From: Dryococelus australis | Taxonomy: Eukaryota; Arthropoda; Insecta; Phasmatodea; Phasmatidae | Assembly: GCA_029891345.1 (NCBI GenBank) | Contig: CM056993.1 | Location: forward strand, 278,396,016-278,460,015 | Length of the DNA stretch: 64,000 nt | Direction of reading: 5' to 3' | Shown here: one piece after another, positions 43,954-56,292 of the stretch | How positions within the stretch are numbered: the first letter of the stretch is position 1 | Layout: every line of letters starts with the position of its first letter | Notes under the pieces: model-generated | What the model saw: the letters and a program-made list of their open reading frames with translations, nothing else | What the model was told of the DNA's origin: nothing | Database searches by the model: none | Program-made: the position numbers and the translations under genes

Positions 43954-45480
43954 CTAATCGTCGCTGCTGCTGATGCTGTCGCTGCTCTTCGGACCCCTCG
44001 ATGCTCCTTCTTCTGGCGAGGGGAAAGGTATGCTGTCCCTCGCTGGACTTGATGCTCCTTCTGATGCTCCTTCCCCTGCACCCCTGATGTGGTCCTCCGA
44101 TGCGAGGTCAGCTGGTATTGTAGTCTTCATTGGCATCGTGGCGAAGTCTTGTGGGCAGCTTCCCTGTGGGCTGATCGGGTCCACAGTTACCCCCACTAAT
44201 TCGCTTTGTGCGACGTCTTCCGAAAGCATTGTCTCTACACTGGGTGTCATGACACTCCGGTCTGACTCACTTTGGTTTGCAGTGTCTCCGATGTTAATGT
44301 CATTGTATTTTTGAGATGGTGTAACCTTTCCCCTTGCTCCTCTTCTCCCCTGCCAGCCTTATGGGTGTATGACTACCGGGTGTGGCAGTGGGAACAAGGT
44401 ACCGAAGAGCACTACCATTTGTGCTTGAGCATGCCTCTGCTCCGCCATTGGGTGTTTCTGCTACATGCTATTGGCCATTGGGCCCTTCCTCTTGCTTAGG
44501 AGCCTCTGTACTGGGTCCTTGCATGGTTAGGCGAAGGTCGTCGTGGTGTATGGCCACCTTGCGCCTGATGCTGACCTTGATGAGGTAAGTTGTATACCCC
44601 AGCACTTTTACAACATGTGGTCCGCTCCACTTAGGGACAATCCATGCACAAAAGTTGTGCTTTGCACTGCTCAGCCTGTGATCGAGGACACAAACATGTG
44701 GTCCGAGCCTGAGCCTTTTTGGTGGGCATGTTGTTGCTGGTACCCATTGTCCTATATACCTCTCCTGGTGAATGCGTGCATTTTCTAGGTCTTGTTCTCG
44801 GCACTGTCACCTGCCTGCTATGTTTTCTGCTGCGTCGCTGTTTGCCTGTCGGATCCTGCAATCTCCAGGGAGGGGCAGCTCACTTTCCTGCAGAATTTCA
44901 GCTGGTGATTGACCTGTGGCTAGGTTCACCCTCCATCAGATTGTGAACACAGCCGCGGGAATATGTTCAGCCCAACTTGTGTGGTTCAATCCTACCCAAA
45001 GGCGCATCACAGTCTTGAGGTCTTGATTCCTCCTCTCAGTTGAGTTGGCCTGTGGTCGGTACACAGACATTGTATTATGCTGGACTACCCACCTGGTACA
45101 CAATTCTCTCCAATACTTCCCTGGAAATTGTATACCAGTGTCACTTTAGAGGGTGTGTGGGTAGCCCCATTGGGGTAGAATTCGGTCTCCAGTACACGGG
45201 CTATGTTGCAGACCCGTGCGCTGGAAACTGGATATGCTCCCGTCCATCTTGAGAATGAGACACTCACCACAAAATGGCTCCTGTGGCTTCTGTGGCTGTT
45301 GTGTTACTCAATCTGCTCTCCTACTCTTGCAGAGATTACATTTTATGAACCCCCTCATGTATTGCCTGACATCTCTGGTAACGCCGGGCCAGTGGAAATG
45401 GTTCTGCACATTTCTTGTGGTTTGTGATGAGCCAGGGTGGCCTGCGAATCGTGCATCATGTGCATGATGTAGCACCTGTG
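43954..45480 (-). pseudogene. Gypsy integrase and C-terminal tail (element G2)
   Basis: Reading minus strand across several frames: FSRWTGAYPVSSA with the NIARVLETEFYP block (45.15-45.25 kb), a core reading SDTGIQFPGKYWRELC, then YRPQANSTERRNQDLKT containing the third catalytic Glu. A C-terminal domain follows with HNFCAWIVPKWSGPHVVKVL (about 44.65 kb). The first catalytic Asp lies in a frame-broken stretch. A Ser/Glu-rich tail (43954-44250) with GEGASEGASSP ends just before the polypurine tract. Catalyses cDNA insertion in active Gypsy elements; here it is broken by several frameshifts and stops. Confidence 0.7.
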
Positions 45481-45926
45481 TTCATGCACTTTTGGGCACT
45501 TACAGCTTCCAGGCTGCTTCAGGACGATGCTGTCGTGTCTCGATGCACGTGCAGTTCATTCACCACCACTATTGTTCACTCTGCATGATGGAGGTGGCAC
45601 AATGTTGGGTGTCTGAACACTGTAGTTGTGCAATTAAAATGCTGTGCTGCAAGTCGTCGAACTCGAGTTCTGCTTCCTCAGGAGTCTCGATGATGACACA
45701 GCTCATGCAGCCCTCACCAGTTGTTGAGCGGTTGGCTGTGGTAGGGGTAAGAAGCCTGTCCCACTTTTCTTGGTCCACCACTACTGTTTCGCCTGGCGCA
45801 CATGAGAGCTCGTCTGCTGCTGATTCTCAGTGCCTGGTATGTGTTCCACCTCGAGACCTCGAGATTGTACACTTAGAGGAGTGCCCAGAATGCTAATTTG
45901 CTCCTGGCTTCTTTCATGATGTGAAG

Positions 45927-46195
45927 TCAGAGTAAGTACCGGTTGTCAGTTAGTAGTGTGAACTGTTGGTACTCTAGATATGCCCTGTACTGTTTCATGG
46001 CCCACACTATGGCCAGACACTCTCGCTCATTCACGTATCTATCCTCAGTTGCCCCGAACTTTACACTGCTGTATTCAATGACGTGCTTCCCTTGGTTACC
46101 TACAGTCTGATAAAGAACTGTTTTCAAGCCCTTCTCAATTGCAATTGCTCTTGGCTGGCTTGGTCCAGCAATGTGGCAGAGCACATGAGGTCCTC
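45927..46195 (-). pseudogene. Gypsy RNase H domain (element G2)
   Basis: Contains VLYQTVGNQGKHVIEYSSVK, RYVNERECLAIVWAMKQY and FTLLTDNR, the order found in Gypsy RNase H. It degrades the RNA strand during reverse transcription. It begins abruptly next to Gag-like sequence, so the protease and RT domains that should precede it are deleted. Confidence 0.7.
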
Positions 46196-46960
46196 CGTGC
46201 TATTGTGAATTAATGGTGCCATTGCTAGAATTTTTTCCGCTCTTACAGTTGACACAATTACTTCGAGGATCTCACGCTCGCTCATGTGTGTATGAAACTT
46301 TCTGATTTGCCCTATTTTCCTCATTGCAAACGTGGTCAAGGATTCAACTGCTTTTTACACTTCTAGCACAGCCCTGCTATGTGCTGGCTATGAGGATTAG
46401 GTATTGGCAAATCGACTTTGAAAGCTGTTAAGAAATTCTACCCACTCAATACTGTAGTGACTGATTGTTTTCCACCAATTACTTACCTCGCCAGCCAATC
46501 GAGTCCCGATACAGTTTGGACACTCTTGCTGGTACATCCCGTATCTCTCTAAACCATTCTGTGCAGTCGTTTAGGAATGCCTGCGGGTCCTCACTTGGTA
46601 GGCCTGAAAATGTTGGTAATCATTGAAATCGGACCAGGGTTTTACCGGCTTCGACGGCTCTTGTGATTGCTGTAAATAATTCGGGATTATAATGATCATT
46701 TTGTTGTGGGCACATGACAAATGTAGGTTGTGACATCCCTTTCTGTGGTTCTTCTGTTCTTCTGGGTAAGGGCATTGAATATGCCAGTGGGCTTTGGTAC
46801 ACACTGGCCCATTCTGAATGTTCCTGCGCACGTGTGCTAGACAATTCTGCCCCTATTACTGACTTGACTTGTGACCGCGGCGATGGGATTATGCATTGTC
46901 TGCAGTGGAATCTTTCGGTGTGTTTTGCGTCCACACATCTCACACCTCACGGTTTCTTAT
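46196..46960 (-). pseudogene. Gypsy Gag region (element G2)
   Basis: SEREILEVIVSTVRAEK and STEDLM near 46200-46300 resemble the capsid C-terminal helices of Gypsy Gag. Further upstream the frames 46571-46943 carry no strong motif. The frame is repeatedly shifted. The junction with RNase H near 46196 marks an internal deletion. Confidence 0.5.
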
Positions 46961-47328
46961 GACCCTTGCCTGCAAATTTCCTGTTGACACTGTTCATGCG
47001 TTTGTAAATGTTCTGTCCTGTCTGTTCGGAAAAGATTGTGTTCGCACATTTCGCAGAGAATACGGCCTTGCTAATCTGTGGTGGCCTTTTCAGTCTGGCT
47101 CAAACATTCTGGGTGAAAACTACGTGCACATTGTACACAAATTATGGCTCTGTTTCCCCTTCCTGCGCACGTAATTTGTTTCGCACACCTGCCATCTTGC
47201 CAATGCATAATTACATGTACTGTGGAGTTGAAATCGATTAAGTGTGGCTGTTTACATTGACAAACAAATTTTCTTGGAAAACCTTGTTTATTTTGCGTGG
47301 GTTGTACTATACCACAGATGGCACACAC
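46961..47328 (-). pseudogene. Cys/His-rich zinc-finger-like region upstream of G2 Gag
   Basis: The minus-strand frame 47071-47328 reads MCAICGIVQ, FVCQCKQPHL and IICVQCARSFHPECL, a spacing like RING/PHD-type double zinc sites. After a stop, further CxxC pairs follow (LCEMCEHNL, RCEMCGRK). It sits where the N-terminal part of G2 Gag would be. Unusual for Gypsy Gag, which normally has only a C-terminal CCHC knuckle. It could instead be a captured exon. Confidence 0.4.
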
Positions 47329-47369
47329 AATTGCTGGTGTACTACCTGAGGTACAACATCAGGAACATG

Positions 47370-47690
47370 TCACATGTCTACCTTGACTGTGTATTTTGTC
47401 TGGTTAACTTGAACTACTTGTGTGAGCGCAGCACCTTTAGTGGAAATACAGCTAAACGCATCAGGTAAAATGTTAAGCTTACCTTTCACTATCTGGGGTA
47501 CAAAGTCATACTCGGATAAGGCTATCGCTATCTTTTGAATCCACAGATTATGTACCACCATAGTTTTCAAATATCTTAAACTGGTGGAATGTGTTTGAAT
47601 TACAAAATGGCGCCCATACAAATACTTCTTAAAATGCATACAAAAATACCTAATTGGTCCAAGTTCATGTTCCATCGCACTTTATATTTG
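47370..47690 (-). pseudogene. Gypsy RNase H C-terminal part (element G1)
   Basis: YLYGRHFVIQTHSTSLRYLK and IALSEYDFVPQIVKGKLNIL followed by PDAFS form the end of a Gypsy RNase H and connection domain. The first half is missing: the similarity begins at about 47690, where an AT-rich insertion starts. The next G1 piece (integrase) is at 42.3 kb, beyond G2. Confidence 0.65.
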
Positions 47691-49480
47691 TAGGCCTGGT
47701 TATATCCTTCCGCCAAATATAAACAAACATTGCCATGTGAGTGTCATGCAGTGTCTGTCAAAATCAATTTTTACATGCCATTGTGAGTTACATGTGTTCG
47801 TATACTTTCGCTACACCTAAACATAAACATTGAAATATGACTTCTACTTTTATACCTGTCAAATGTGTTGTTTAATGTTTACAGCTTTTCAAAGAATTCT
47901 GTCTTTTGCAAAAACCATTCCTTATCAATATTCACAGTTTAGGCCTCCAACATTATTTAGCACAGCTTTATGACGTTTTAAAAATGCCTGAATTGACGAC
48001 AGTTCTTATGGGTATTTTACATTACCATATTTGTTTTCCACGACATAGCACAATATATGTAATCTACGTTAGTATTTTGCCACGACTATGTTTAACACTG
48101 TTTACAACTTCGAAGTAAAGGGCTGTACTAATTGTAATTATCTTTTTGTTATTAATATGCGTTGGGTCATTTCTATAAAAAGACGGCCTCCGATGGAATA
48201 AAAATTAAAACAAAGGAACAATCAGTGAAAAAGGCGCATTAAATTCAAGCACGCACTAGTGTTGCTTATTTTTGTCATACAAACTTAAAAGATAGCAGTG
48301 AACATGCACACAAATAAGCCTATGATAAGTTTTATTCCACTAACATTTCTATGTATTGCTACTTTCTGTTTATTAGGTTTATTGAAATTTATCAGGCTGG
48401 GCTTAGTATTTATCAACAGGGATTGTGGCAAATTACATTACATGACTATTTTCCAAACCTCTTAGAGCAAAGGAACAACTTTGTGATAAATAAACAGATG
48501 TGGATGTCAATAATTAACTTTATCATAAAAACTGTTCACAGTTAATATGTATAAATAGTGCTAATCAAATGTTTGAAATCACCCACACACACAGGGCCAG
48601 TGTATCACCACGATGCACAAAGGCACACAATTTCACAGATTCAATAATTAACAAAACACACACCACAGGATATTTATTACTGCTGTGGAAACAGATTTAT
48701 CACAACATCATAACTTGCTTAGGTAGGTTTAAAAAACCCAATGTCTACAAATGTGATGTGGTATTTTGAAGTATTTATCGTAATGGGAATAATCTATGCT
48801 TCATTTGGCAAAAAGCAACACACCATGTCATGACTCGCCATGCCTGCCAACTTTGCTTGATAACTGCCCCACCATCATATCCAAATATATTAAAAAAAAG
48901 CATTCAAACATTAAAATCTCTTTTCAGTTGTAAATTACAAATTCAAAAATTGTTATTTTGCTGTATGAAATATGATACAATTGAAAACATGTATAATTTC
49001 GTTGCTTACTAGCGAAGTGAAACTTCCCGAGTGTTAAAGCGATAAATAAAAAGAGAGCAACAAGTCTCGCCCAGCAAACAATTGGTTTCAGTTACCATCT
49101 CACTTGATAAATCAACACCGTTCCTCTATGGCCTACTCATGATATTTTCTACTATTATTTTAAACTGTAAAAATGAGATATTTCACCATCGGCGCTCCCT
49201 ACATATTTTAATATCTTAATAGGTAACATTTAATGTACAAATAGTATACTAAAAAACTAGATTAAAATAATATTTCAATTGTGAACAATTTCTTACCAGT
49301 TGTCGCCATTTGTCACAGCTCTCACTGTCATTAATTCATGTTTAAAAATATATAAATGTTAGAAGTTATAGAAGATATTAAGGCAATGTTTCATTTATCC
49401 AATAATGCAGTACTCTAAAGTTAACCACAGTGTAATACATTTGTGGAAAACAGGTTATTAAAAAAACAGGCTGACATGTA
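47691..49480. other. AT-rich segment splitting element G1, no gene
   Basis: Separates the RT thumb region from the RNase H C-terminus of G1. Short open frames (47906-48118, 48351-48545, 48569-48769, 48830-49012) show no family features. It could be a solo LTR or another insertion, since coding similarity resumes cleanly on each side. I found no inverted or direct terminal repeats. Confidence 0.5.
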
Positions 49481-50310
49481 ATGCCTAGAGTGTTTTTTCA
49501 AAGGTTGATTTTCAAAAGTCGCTCCAATCAGGAATGGACTATATGCAAGTATAGTGCGTAATGTGGATAATTGTTTTATGTTACTTGGTGGTGACATGTT
49601 TTGTGTGGATCGAACCTTTTCTGGGTCTGCATCAATTCAGTGAGGAATTATATAGTGACCCAAAATTTTTAGTTCTTGCTCTGCGAATGTGCATTTCTTA
49701 ACATTAACTTGGACATTAGATTGACATAACCTTGGAACACTCTCCTAATATCATTTAAATGTTCGCGAAATGTATTTCCTAATATGAAGATATCGTCAAT
49801 GTAAGCTATGGCTGTGTTCCAGTGCAAGGGTCCTAAGAGAATATCAATTAACTGTTGAAAGTGCTGAGGTGAAGTTGAGAAGCCCATAGGCAAACTGCAA
49901 AAATCGTACAAACCAACTCCATCTATTAAAAAAGCTAATTTGTATCGATATTTCCTACGCACTGGGATAGAATAACAACCCGAAAATATATCAATACTGG
50001 TTATAAATCTGAAATTGTGCAAAGAAGTGGTTAAAATATCTTCGGTGCACATGAATAAATGTCATGTGCTGGCTAAGGTTACAAAAATCAGTAAGGAATC
50101 TTATTCCGTGTTTCATTGGAATAACTAGGCTTGGTGCCGAAAATTGCGAATGGAATCGCTAAATAATATCTGCTTGTTCCATTTCTTGAACTTGTTTTAA
50201 AAGCTCCTCTCTAACTTAGGGCTTATCCGATAGGGCGTAGTTGCAATTGGTCTCTGAGAATCCAAGTCAAGTTTAATCTGGTAATTTTTCAGCTCAGTAA
50301 GATCTAAAAT
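49480..50310 (-). pseudogene. Gypsy reverse transcriptase (element G1)
   Basis: Motifs in order on the minus strand: NYQIKLDLDSQRPIATTPYR near 50.28 kb, then (frame 49669-50052) SIDIFSGCYSIPV, FCSLPMGFSTSP and the catalytic AIAYIDDIFILG near 49.80 kb. EKV and IKQL of the thumb follow after a frameshift near 49670. The YIDD box is intact, unlike in G3. In-frame stops occur upstream, near 50.1-50.2 kb. It synthesises cDNA in active elements. Confidence 0.75.
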
Positions 50311-50421
50311 GGAATGGGCAAATCTATCCTGATATTCTTGAATGATTTCTATATTGCCTGAGTCTAATGGTTGTCTAATTTATGGTTATTTGAGGTAAGC
50401 ACAGCTGCTCCTCGCTATGTT

Positions 50422-52173
50422 CTATAGACTCAATTTGATTGATACAAGATTGTATTTATTGTGCATTGTCCTTTTCTGATTGGGAAATAATTCGCAATGC
50501 CACATTTTGTGTCTAGGATAGAAGCATAATGCACATGTCATCTGACCTAATAACTGTGTTGGTTGTGATGATTCACTATGTGATACTTTAACTGTGTCAA
50601 CCGCCTGCGTGGTGCGAACATCTGACAAGGCATGCTTCCCTACATTCCACAGTGCGGTGTCGTGTTTCTTCTGTGTAGCAGTTTATGAGCACGTCGGCCT
50701 AATTTGTTGTTCGCACGGCAGGCTAAAATTAATATGCCACCTTTGATATTCCACATCGTGCCTGCCCACTACCTGTTGCCTGTTTTCTGGTTTCTTAACC
50801 ACAGTGGTTACTATGCTATCACTTTTTGCATTATACCACACAATTTCTGCATAAAATGTATGTTTGCTGACCTTATTGAAAAGCGCCCTGCAAGCATGCT
50901 TGGCCTGTTCTTGCTCATCAACAGGGGAAATGGATCTGGCCACCTTGCCACCTAGTTTTTTGAAGACTAATCTTTGTTGCCATAACAGACATAATGATTG
51001 GTACCTCGATATTGGTTTTTACTGTTATATGATTTGACGCTGGCTGATGAAACCTAGTGTACTTCTCCTGCCGCCTGTTATCTCTGTGTCCCTGATTGCA
51101 GTACGTGTCATGAAAATGCCTCAGTTGACTAAACTGTGGGTGGTGATCCGCAGATGTACATTCCTTTATGATGATGATTGGTTGTCACATGCCTTCTGGC
51201 ATGTAGTTGAATTTGTACCTGCCCCTTTGTTCGTAATGATTCGTGCAGAACTGTCTTGGGGGTTGTGTGTACCTCACTGCAGACCTACCCTTTTGTACAC
51301 CCTAATACGTGCCTGACATTTGTGGTGTCTCTTTCTGATCCTGGTGCTTTGAAATTGTCTAACTCGTGATCTCCTATTTCAATTTCGCGATCTCATAGTG
51401 AAGAATTTTGAGTTGCAGGTTGTGAGGAATTTGTCCTACAGCTTGGCTGTGCCTATAAATACCGAACTATAAGCTTTTCAAATTCCCTACCATATGATCA
51501 ATGGTGTCATTATCTAAGCCTATAATCATGTCTGTAACTGATGGGAGAAGCAACTTCCACAAGACATTAAGAAAATCGGCATCACTGACACTGGGGTTGT
51601 ACTTCCTCTAGTAGTAATACATTGTTTCTATTTGTTTCATACACCCTTAATATAGCACCTGCTGCTTTTTGTAGAAAAGCTGTTTGTAATTTTTCATTTT
51701 GTGCCAGGGATATGAAAATGTACTTTAACCTAGCCACAATTTCTGGCCTTATGAGTTGGTCTCTGTGCGAATGTGTAGGATTTTAAATGATGTGTTTAGC
51801 CGTGCCATAGAGATAAAATTTAATATGTTTACACTTGTCCATGACATCCCAGCGATTGATCTCACTTGCAGCTTCAAACTGGTCTAAAAATTTGGCAATA
51901 TTCTCGTGGTTCTGTCTGCTGAATGTTGGAATTTTCTCTGGCTGGCTGACTACAATGTGCAGTGGTTGTATAGTGTTCATTTTGTGGAAGTGTACATGGT
52001 GTGTGTGTGAGTTTGTGTGTGCTTGAGTCTATAACTTCGTATACATTGTCTGACTGTAATTGCGAGATATGTATTGGTGTTAAGTATGAGTTGTTTTTGT
52101 TAGGAAGTGAGTGTACTGTGGTGTGCATCCGGGCTGGTGTTGAAGAAATACTGTAAGTTAGTGTTCTATACAC
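50422..52173 (-). pseudogene. Gypsy Gag with CCHC knuckle (element G1)
   Basis: The N-terminal part (51783-51980) has FLDQFEAASEINRWDVMDKC and FYLYGTAKHII, typical of Gypsy capsid N-terminal helices. A perfect zinc knuckle CALCFYPRHKMWHC (C-x2-C-x4-H-x4-C) lies at about 50487-50539. The intervening 50640-51780 is degraded over several frames. It forms the particle and packages RNA in active elements. A protease would sit between the knuckle and the RT, but I could not see a DTG motif. Confidence 0.6.
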
Positions 52174-54965
52174 TTGCTGAACTAGTATGTGCTGTTTCGT
52201 GTATAATGCGAGAGGCTAGTTCGCAATCTTTCAGTATCTTTTCTGTCCTGTATGTGTCTAATGTAAGTGATTTCACGAGTTGTTTTAATTGAGACGAAGC
52301 TATCTTACTGCGGATGTTCATGTGGAAATGGTGTTATGTGTGTCACACACTGAGTACTTATAATTAATTTCTAAAATTACAAGCAGTCTACTGATTGTTC
52401 CTCAAAGGCACACACTAAAGCAACTTATGTGTTAGGAGACTTTTAAGCAAAACTAATGGGCCGAAAAGCAACTCTGTTAAAAACATGCATTAAAGATTCT
52501 AAAAAGCAAGCTGATTACACTAGACTACTAAACTAGACACAGGCATGGCTCTACACATGCAGTTGGCTGCGTGGGAAAGTGAAGCTACACAAGGCTGTCA
52601 CTTAATGCAAGAGCTGACTAAGCGCTCCCGATTGTCCTGCGGTCGCAACTGTGTGGATTTTGGATTTACCTTGGCCTGTCTGGCCATCTGTGGTTGGTAC
52701 TGAAACTTCATAACTGCCAATTGCTCTAACTTTACAACAAACACAAGAATACATTTGTCTACTGCCAGCTAAAATGTTTACCGCTGGCCTGCAAGAGGAA
52801 AGATTCAAACTGCGCCTCTACCACTGTAACGTTAGTCTGCAATGACTACTGTAGCATTGGTCTATTAAAAACAAGAACATGAACAATATAAATCACTGAA
52901 GATAATTCTCTTTACGTTACTCTAATCTGGGGGAATAACTCAAGATAGTACAATGACACAAGACAATTACTAAAACTACTAATTTTTTATTACTCTTTTC
53001 AGTACAATATTATCTCAAATGCTTTAACAAACAATACTGGATAGTACTAGATCTAAAATATCCTAACAAACAATACTGAATAAATACTCGCCTCTTCCAA
53101 GCTATGTTATCAAATATTAAGGCTTTTAACAGGGGATTTCGAATGTTCGCTGCAAATAGGTTTGTTTCAGGATCTATCCTGCACCAAAAACTATATATCT
53201 CCTTACCACTGATTAATAACGACTCCAAGCCGGAGCTTCTCTGCTTTGTGATGTTGTGTAACCGTGGTGATTGACTGATCAGGTCACGTCTCTCCAAGAC
53301 ATCAAGTATCTTGGCTCGCTCTGCTATGTTGCCCCCAAGCTGCTTGCACCGTCCTCTGGCTTCGATGTGCCCTCGAAGTGGTACCGACAAAGTGGGTCAA
53401 AGAATGGAGGCGTCATCATACACCAGCAGCCTTGTATACATTATAGGTCATCGACATACAGTACTGTCTTCTGCCACCTTCGCAGCTCCCTAGCTCCCTT
53501 CACCGCAAGTGCACCAGGACAGCACTCGGACAGCAAGGTACGGGATCGAGACTCGCAACCACAACAACCTGGCTTGATTGCTGCCTCGGCATGACGCTTC
53601 ATGCTACCCAGCATGAAAAGTTTTCACATTACAAACAGTTATTTTCAACACATTTACGCTTGAAATAACTGTTAAAATTCTCACATACGTATTCTAAAAC
53701 ACCACTCTGCTGACCCTGTGAGCCCTGGAAGTTCTGTGTTGGACTTTGTTTCGACAAAGTGGACATCCGACACAGCACAGGTCTGGCAGCATGATCGCCT
53801 ACATACCCAGTTCTTTCTCAACTGAAGCCTTGACTGTGCGCTGCTAGGGGCATGTGAGCCATAACATCATCTGCCGACATAGAGCTCCACATGGTCAGAA
53901 GAAGCTGATGCCAGATATGCTGAATGTTAATGTGCTAAACACTTTGAGATTTGTAAAGAATTCTACAGATATTTCCATGCCATTAGATTGGCTGTTCAAT
54001 AAGGGGTATCCCTCTAGGGGATAATGTGAGATTTTTTTGTGTATAAGCTCCATGCATGGGCTCATTCGGCGAGCACTGCAGCTCTGGGAGCTTCGCACCT
54101 AGTTAAGTATAAACCTGTAATTGTGAAAAATGCTCTAAATGACCCAGAAGGTCGAAGATAGGAAAGGACATTTTGAGGTCCTTAGATAAGTGTCCTTATA
54201 AATAGGTGCTATGCTGGAACACAGGAAAGACATTTAAACTTGCAATTTTCCTTTTAAAAATGTGGCTAATGTAAGGATTCAAGAAAAATATTGCCATAAT
54301 TTTTAATAATTCCTGAAAGTGACAATTTTAAACATTCCGGAGTATTAAGAATTTTGGGTGCAGCTTTTCGCCATTATTTTTTTGTACAAGCATTTTTAAT
54401 GGACTCGATTTGTACTAATAAATTTGTAAGAAGAGCCTTTATAAGATTGATGGCATGGGGGTTGGACCAGAGTGCAAGCACAAAAGGGGGGGGGGGGTGA
54501 AAGTTATGTGGATTGGAAAAATTCTGATATGAATATTGCTCGGATAGGCGCCAGCTCACAATGTGGTGAGCACGAGACTGGGGGCGGGGTCCTGCAGCCG
54601 ACGACCAGCGTGGCTTGTCCTCCAATGCTCCGCCGTCTGTGGAGACTGCCTTCATGGTGTTTTTGTAAATTCTAAGTTATTAAATTCCCATTATGCCTGG
54701 TCTAGTAGGTGCTGTTTGCCTCCCCTAATACGCCCTTCACTCTCAGAGGATTGTTATGGCCATCCTATACCTTTTGTTACATAATTGAAACTATCGGTCA
54801 CATGAGATGTGAGGCGTACCCAGAAATAAAAGTTGGCGAAGTTCATTCAGACTTTACGTTTATTTCATAAACCCTCGTGCGAGGCACATACATTTACATT
54901 CCTCAGTTTGTGCAGGAGTGTGTGAAAACAGCGAAAATGTGGTGAATCCAACATAAAAAATTAAA
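52174..54965. other. No gene recognised; possible G1 5' LTR/leader
   Basis: The position upstream of G1 Gag would hold its 5' LTR, but I find no second copy of this sequence in the window to prove it. The open frame at 53010-53390 (minus, 126 codons) and the GC-rich 53190-53590 part show no family features. A G run lies at 54487-54497. Confidence 0.4.
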
Positions 54966-56268
54966 TGAAAACTTAAGGTCCGGCCGTGTACAAAACGGAC
55001 CAGACTGCAGTGTAGCACACTCCCCGGGCGATAAAATTTATGTTAACGTTTCCAGACTAAATAAAGTTACTATTGAAATTACATGATTGGTACACAGAGA
55101 TGGTGATGGCCCGGGGAGGCCGCATCGGATATCTACACTTCTACCGCTAGACTACTGAACACGACCACGCACTGGCGCCAAGGGTGGCCATTCTGGCGCT
55201 GACCCGATAAAAAAAAAATGGAAAATGGATTTACATGTTACATGAAATGAATGGCGGTTTTAAACGACTGCCATCGCACATTATATGCTGCAATGCAATT
55301 GTACAAGATAAAATAAAAATGCCTTATATTAAAATGACTAATTTTATAACCAAGCGACCTGTATTCTCCAGGCTGTCCTGTAGCCGGTCACATTTAACCT
55401 CAAATGCAATGTTTTTGTGTGAGCGCGTGTGGCTATTATCTATTATGTACTGTCCCACATTCACTTGTGGCTGTATTTTATATATGTGTCTTTATTTGCA
55501 CTGTTTTAGTTTGGTGTAAAACACTTACATTGCAATTTCCTGTGAACTTGGAAAATGTTTATATTTTGGACAGACACATCTGGTGTCGTGCCATCATATT
55601 TGGCCACGGTTGTTTGGCCTGACTGACCATTGGAGGTTATGTTTAGCTTAAAACTAACAAAATATTTCGCATGTACATAATTACCCTCAGATCGCTAATA
55701 TGAACATAAACACTGGACTGACTGGAAATGTAAGCTTTAGATGTGCACGTGGTACTGGCTGTAACAAATGATGCTACGTTAGTTTTGTTTGCATAGGAAA
55801 TGTCAATTCACTAAATGGTAACACAAACAGATATACAATGTTATTACTAATATTATCATTTCCCGTGCAGAGTAGCCCATTGCACTCTAGTGCCCAAACA
55901 GAACACACATAACTGTCAAATGCTCCATACCCTCTTATTAACTAAATATCATCTGTTCACATCTTGCACACAACACTTACCTTAAACAAATTATTAAGTA
56001 CTTCAAAAACATTTAATAATAATAACATTCATAGAAAAATAAACTAAAACACATTATATAAAACACAACATGGGCATAACATAATCAAATACACACATGT
56101 GGTCGCAGGGGTGCACATGTGACATTTGGATGTCAACACTGACTAAAAAAATTTAAATGGCCATTAAATAAGATACTATGCACACTATGTAAAACTGCAC
56201 TTCACTCATTGAGGCTGTGATGCTGCGAACGGGCTGACTGTGAGGTTGGGGGAATGTGGAACACATCA
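54966..56268 (-). repeat. G3 3' LTR
   Basis: 1303 bp, TGAAAACTTAAGGTCCGGCC at the low-coordinate end and GAACACATCA at the other. It pairs with 60919-62178 throughout, e.g. GTTTGGTGTAAAACACTTA and GGAGGTTATGTTTA. Confidence 0.9.
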
Positions 56269-56292
56269 ATTGCCCCTCCCTCCAACCTACTG
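56269..56292 (-). promoter_or_regulatory. G3 polypurine tract
   Basis: On the coding strand GGAGGGAGGGGCAAT abuts the 3' LTR start TGATGTG. Confidence 0.7.

Noticed and set aside
53010-53390. Possible env or third ORF of a Gypsy element
   Set aside because: No signal peptide, transmembrane segment or cleavage motif seen; position is upstream of Gag for the minus-strand G1 and outside G3.
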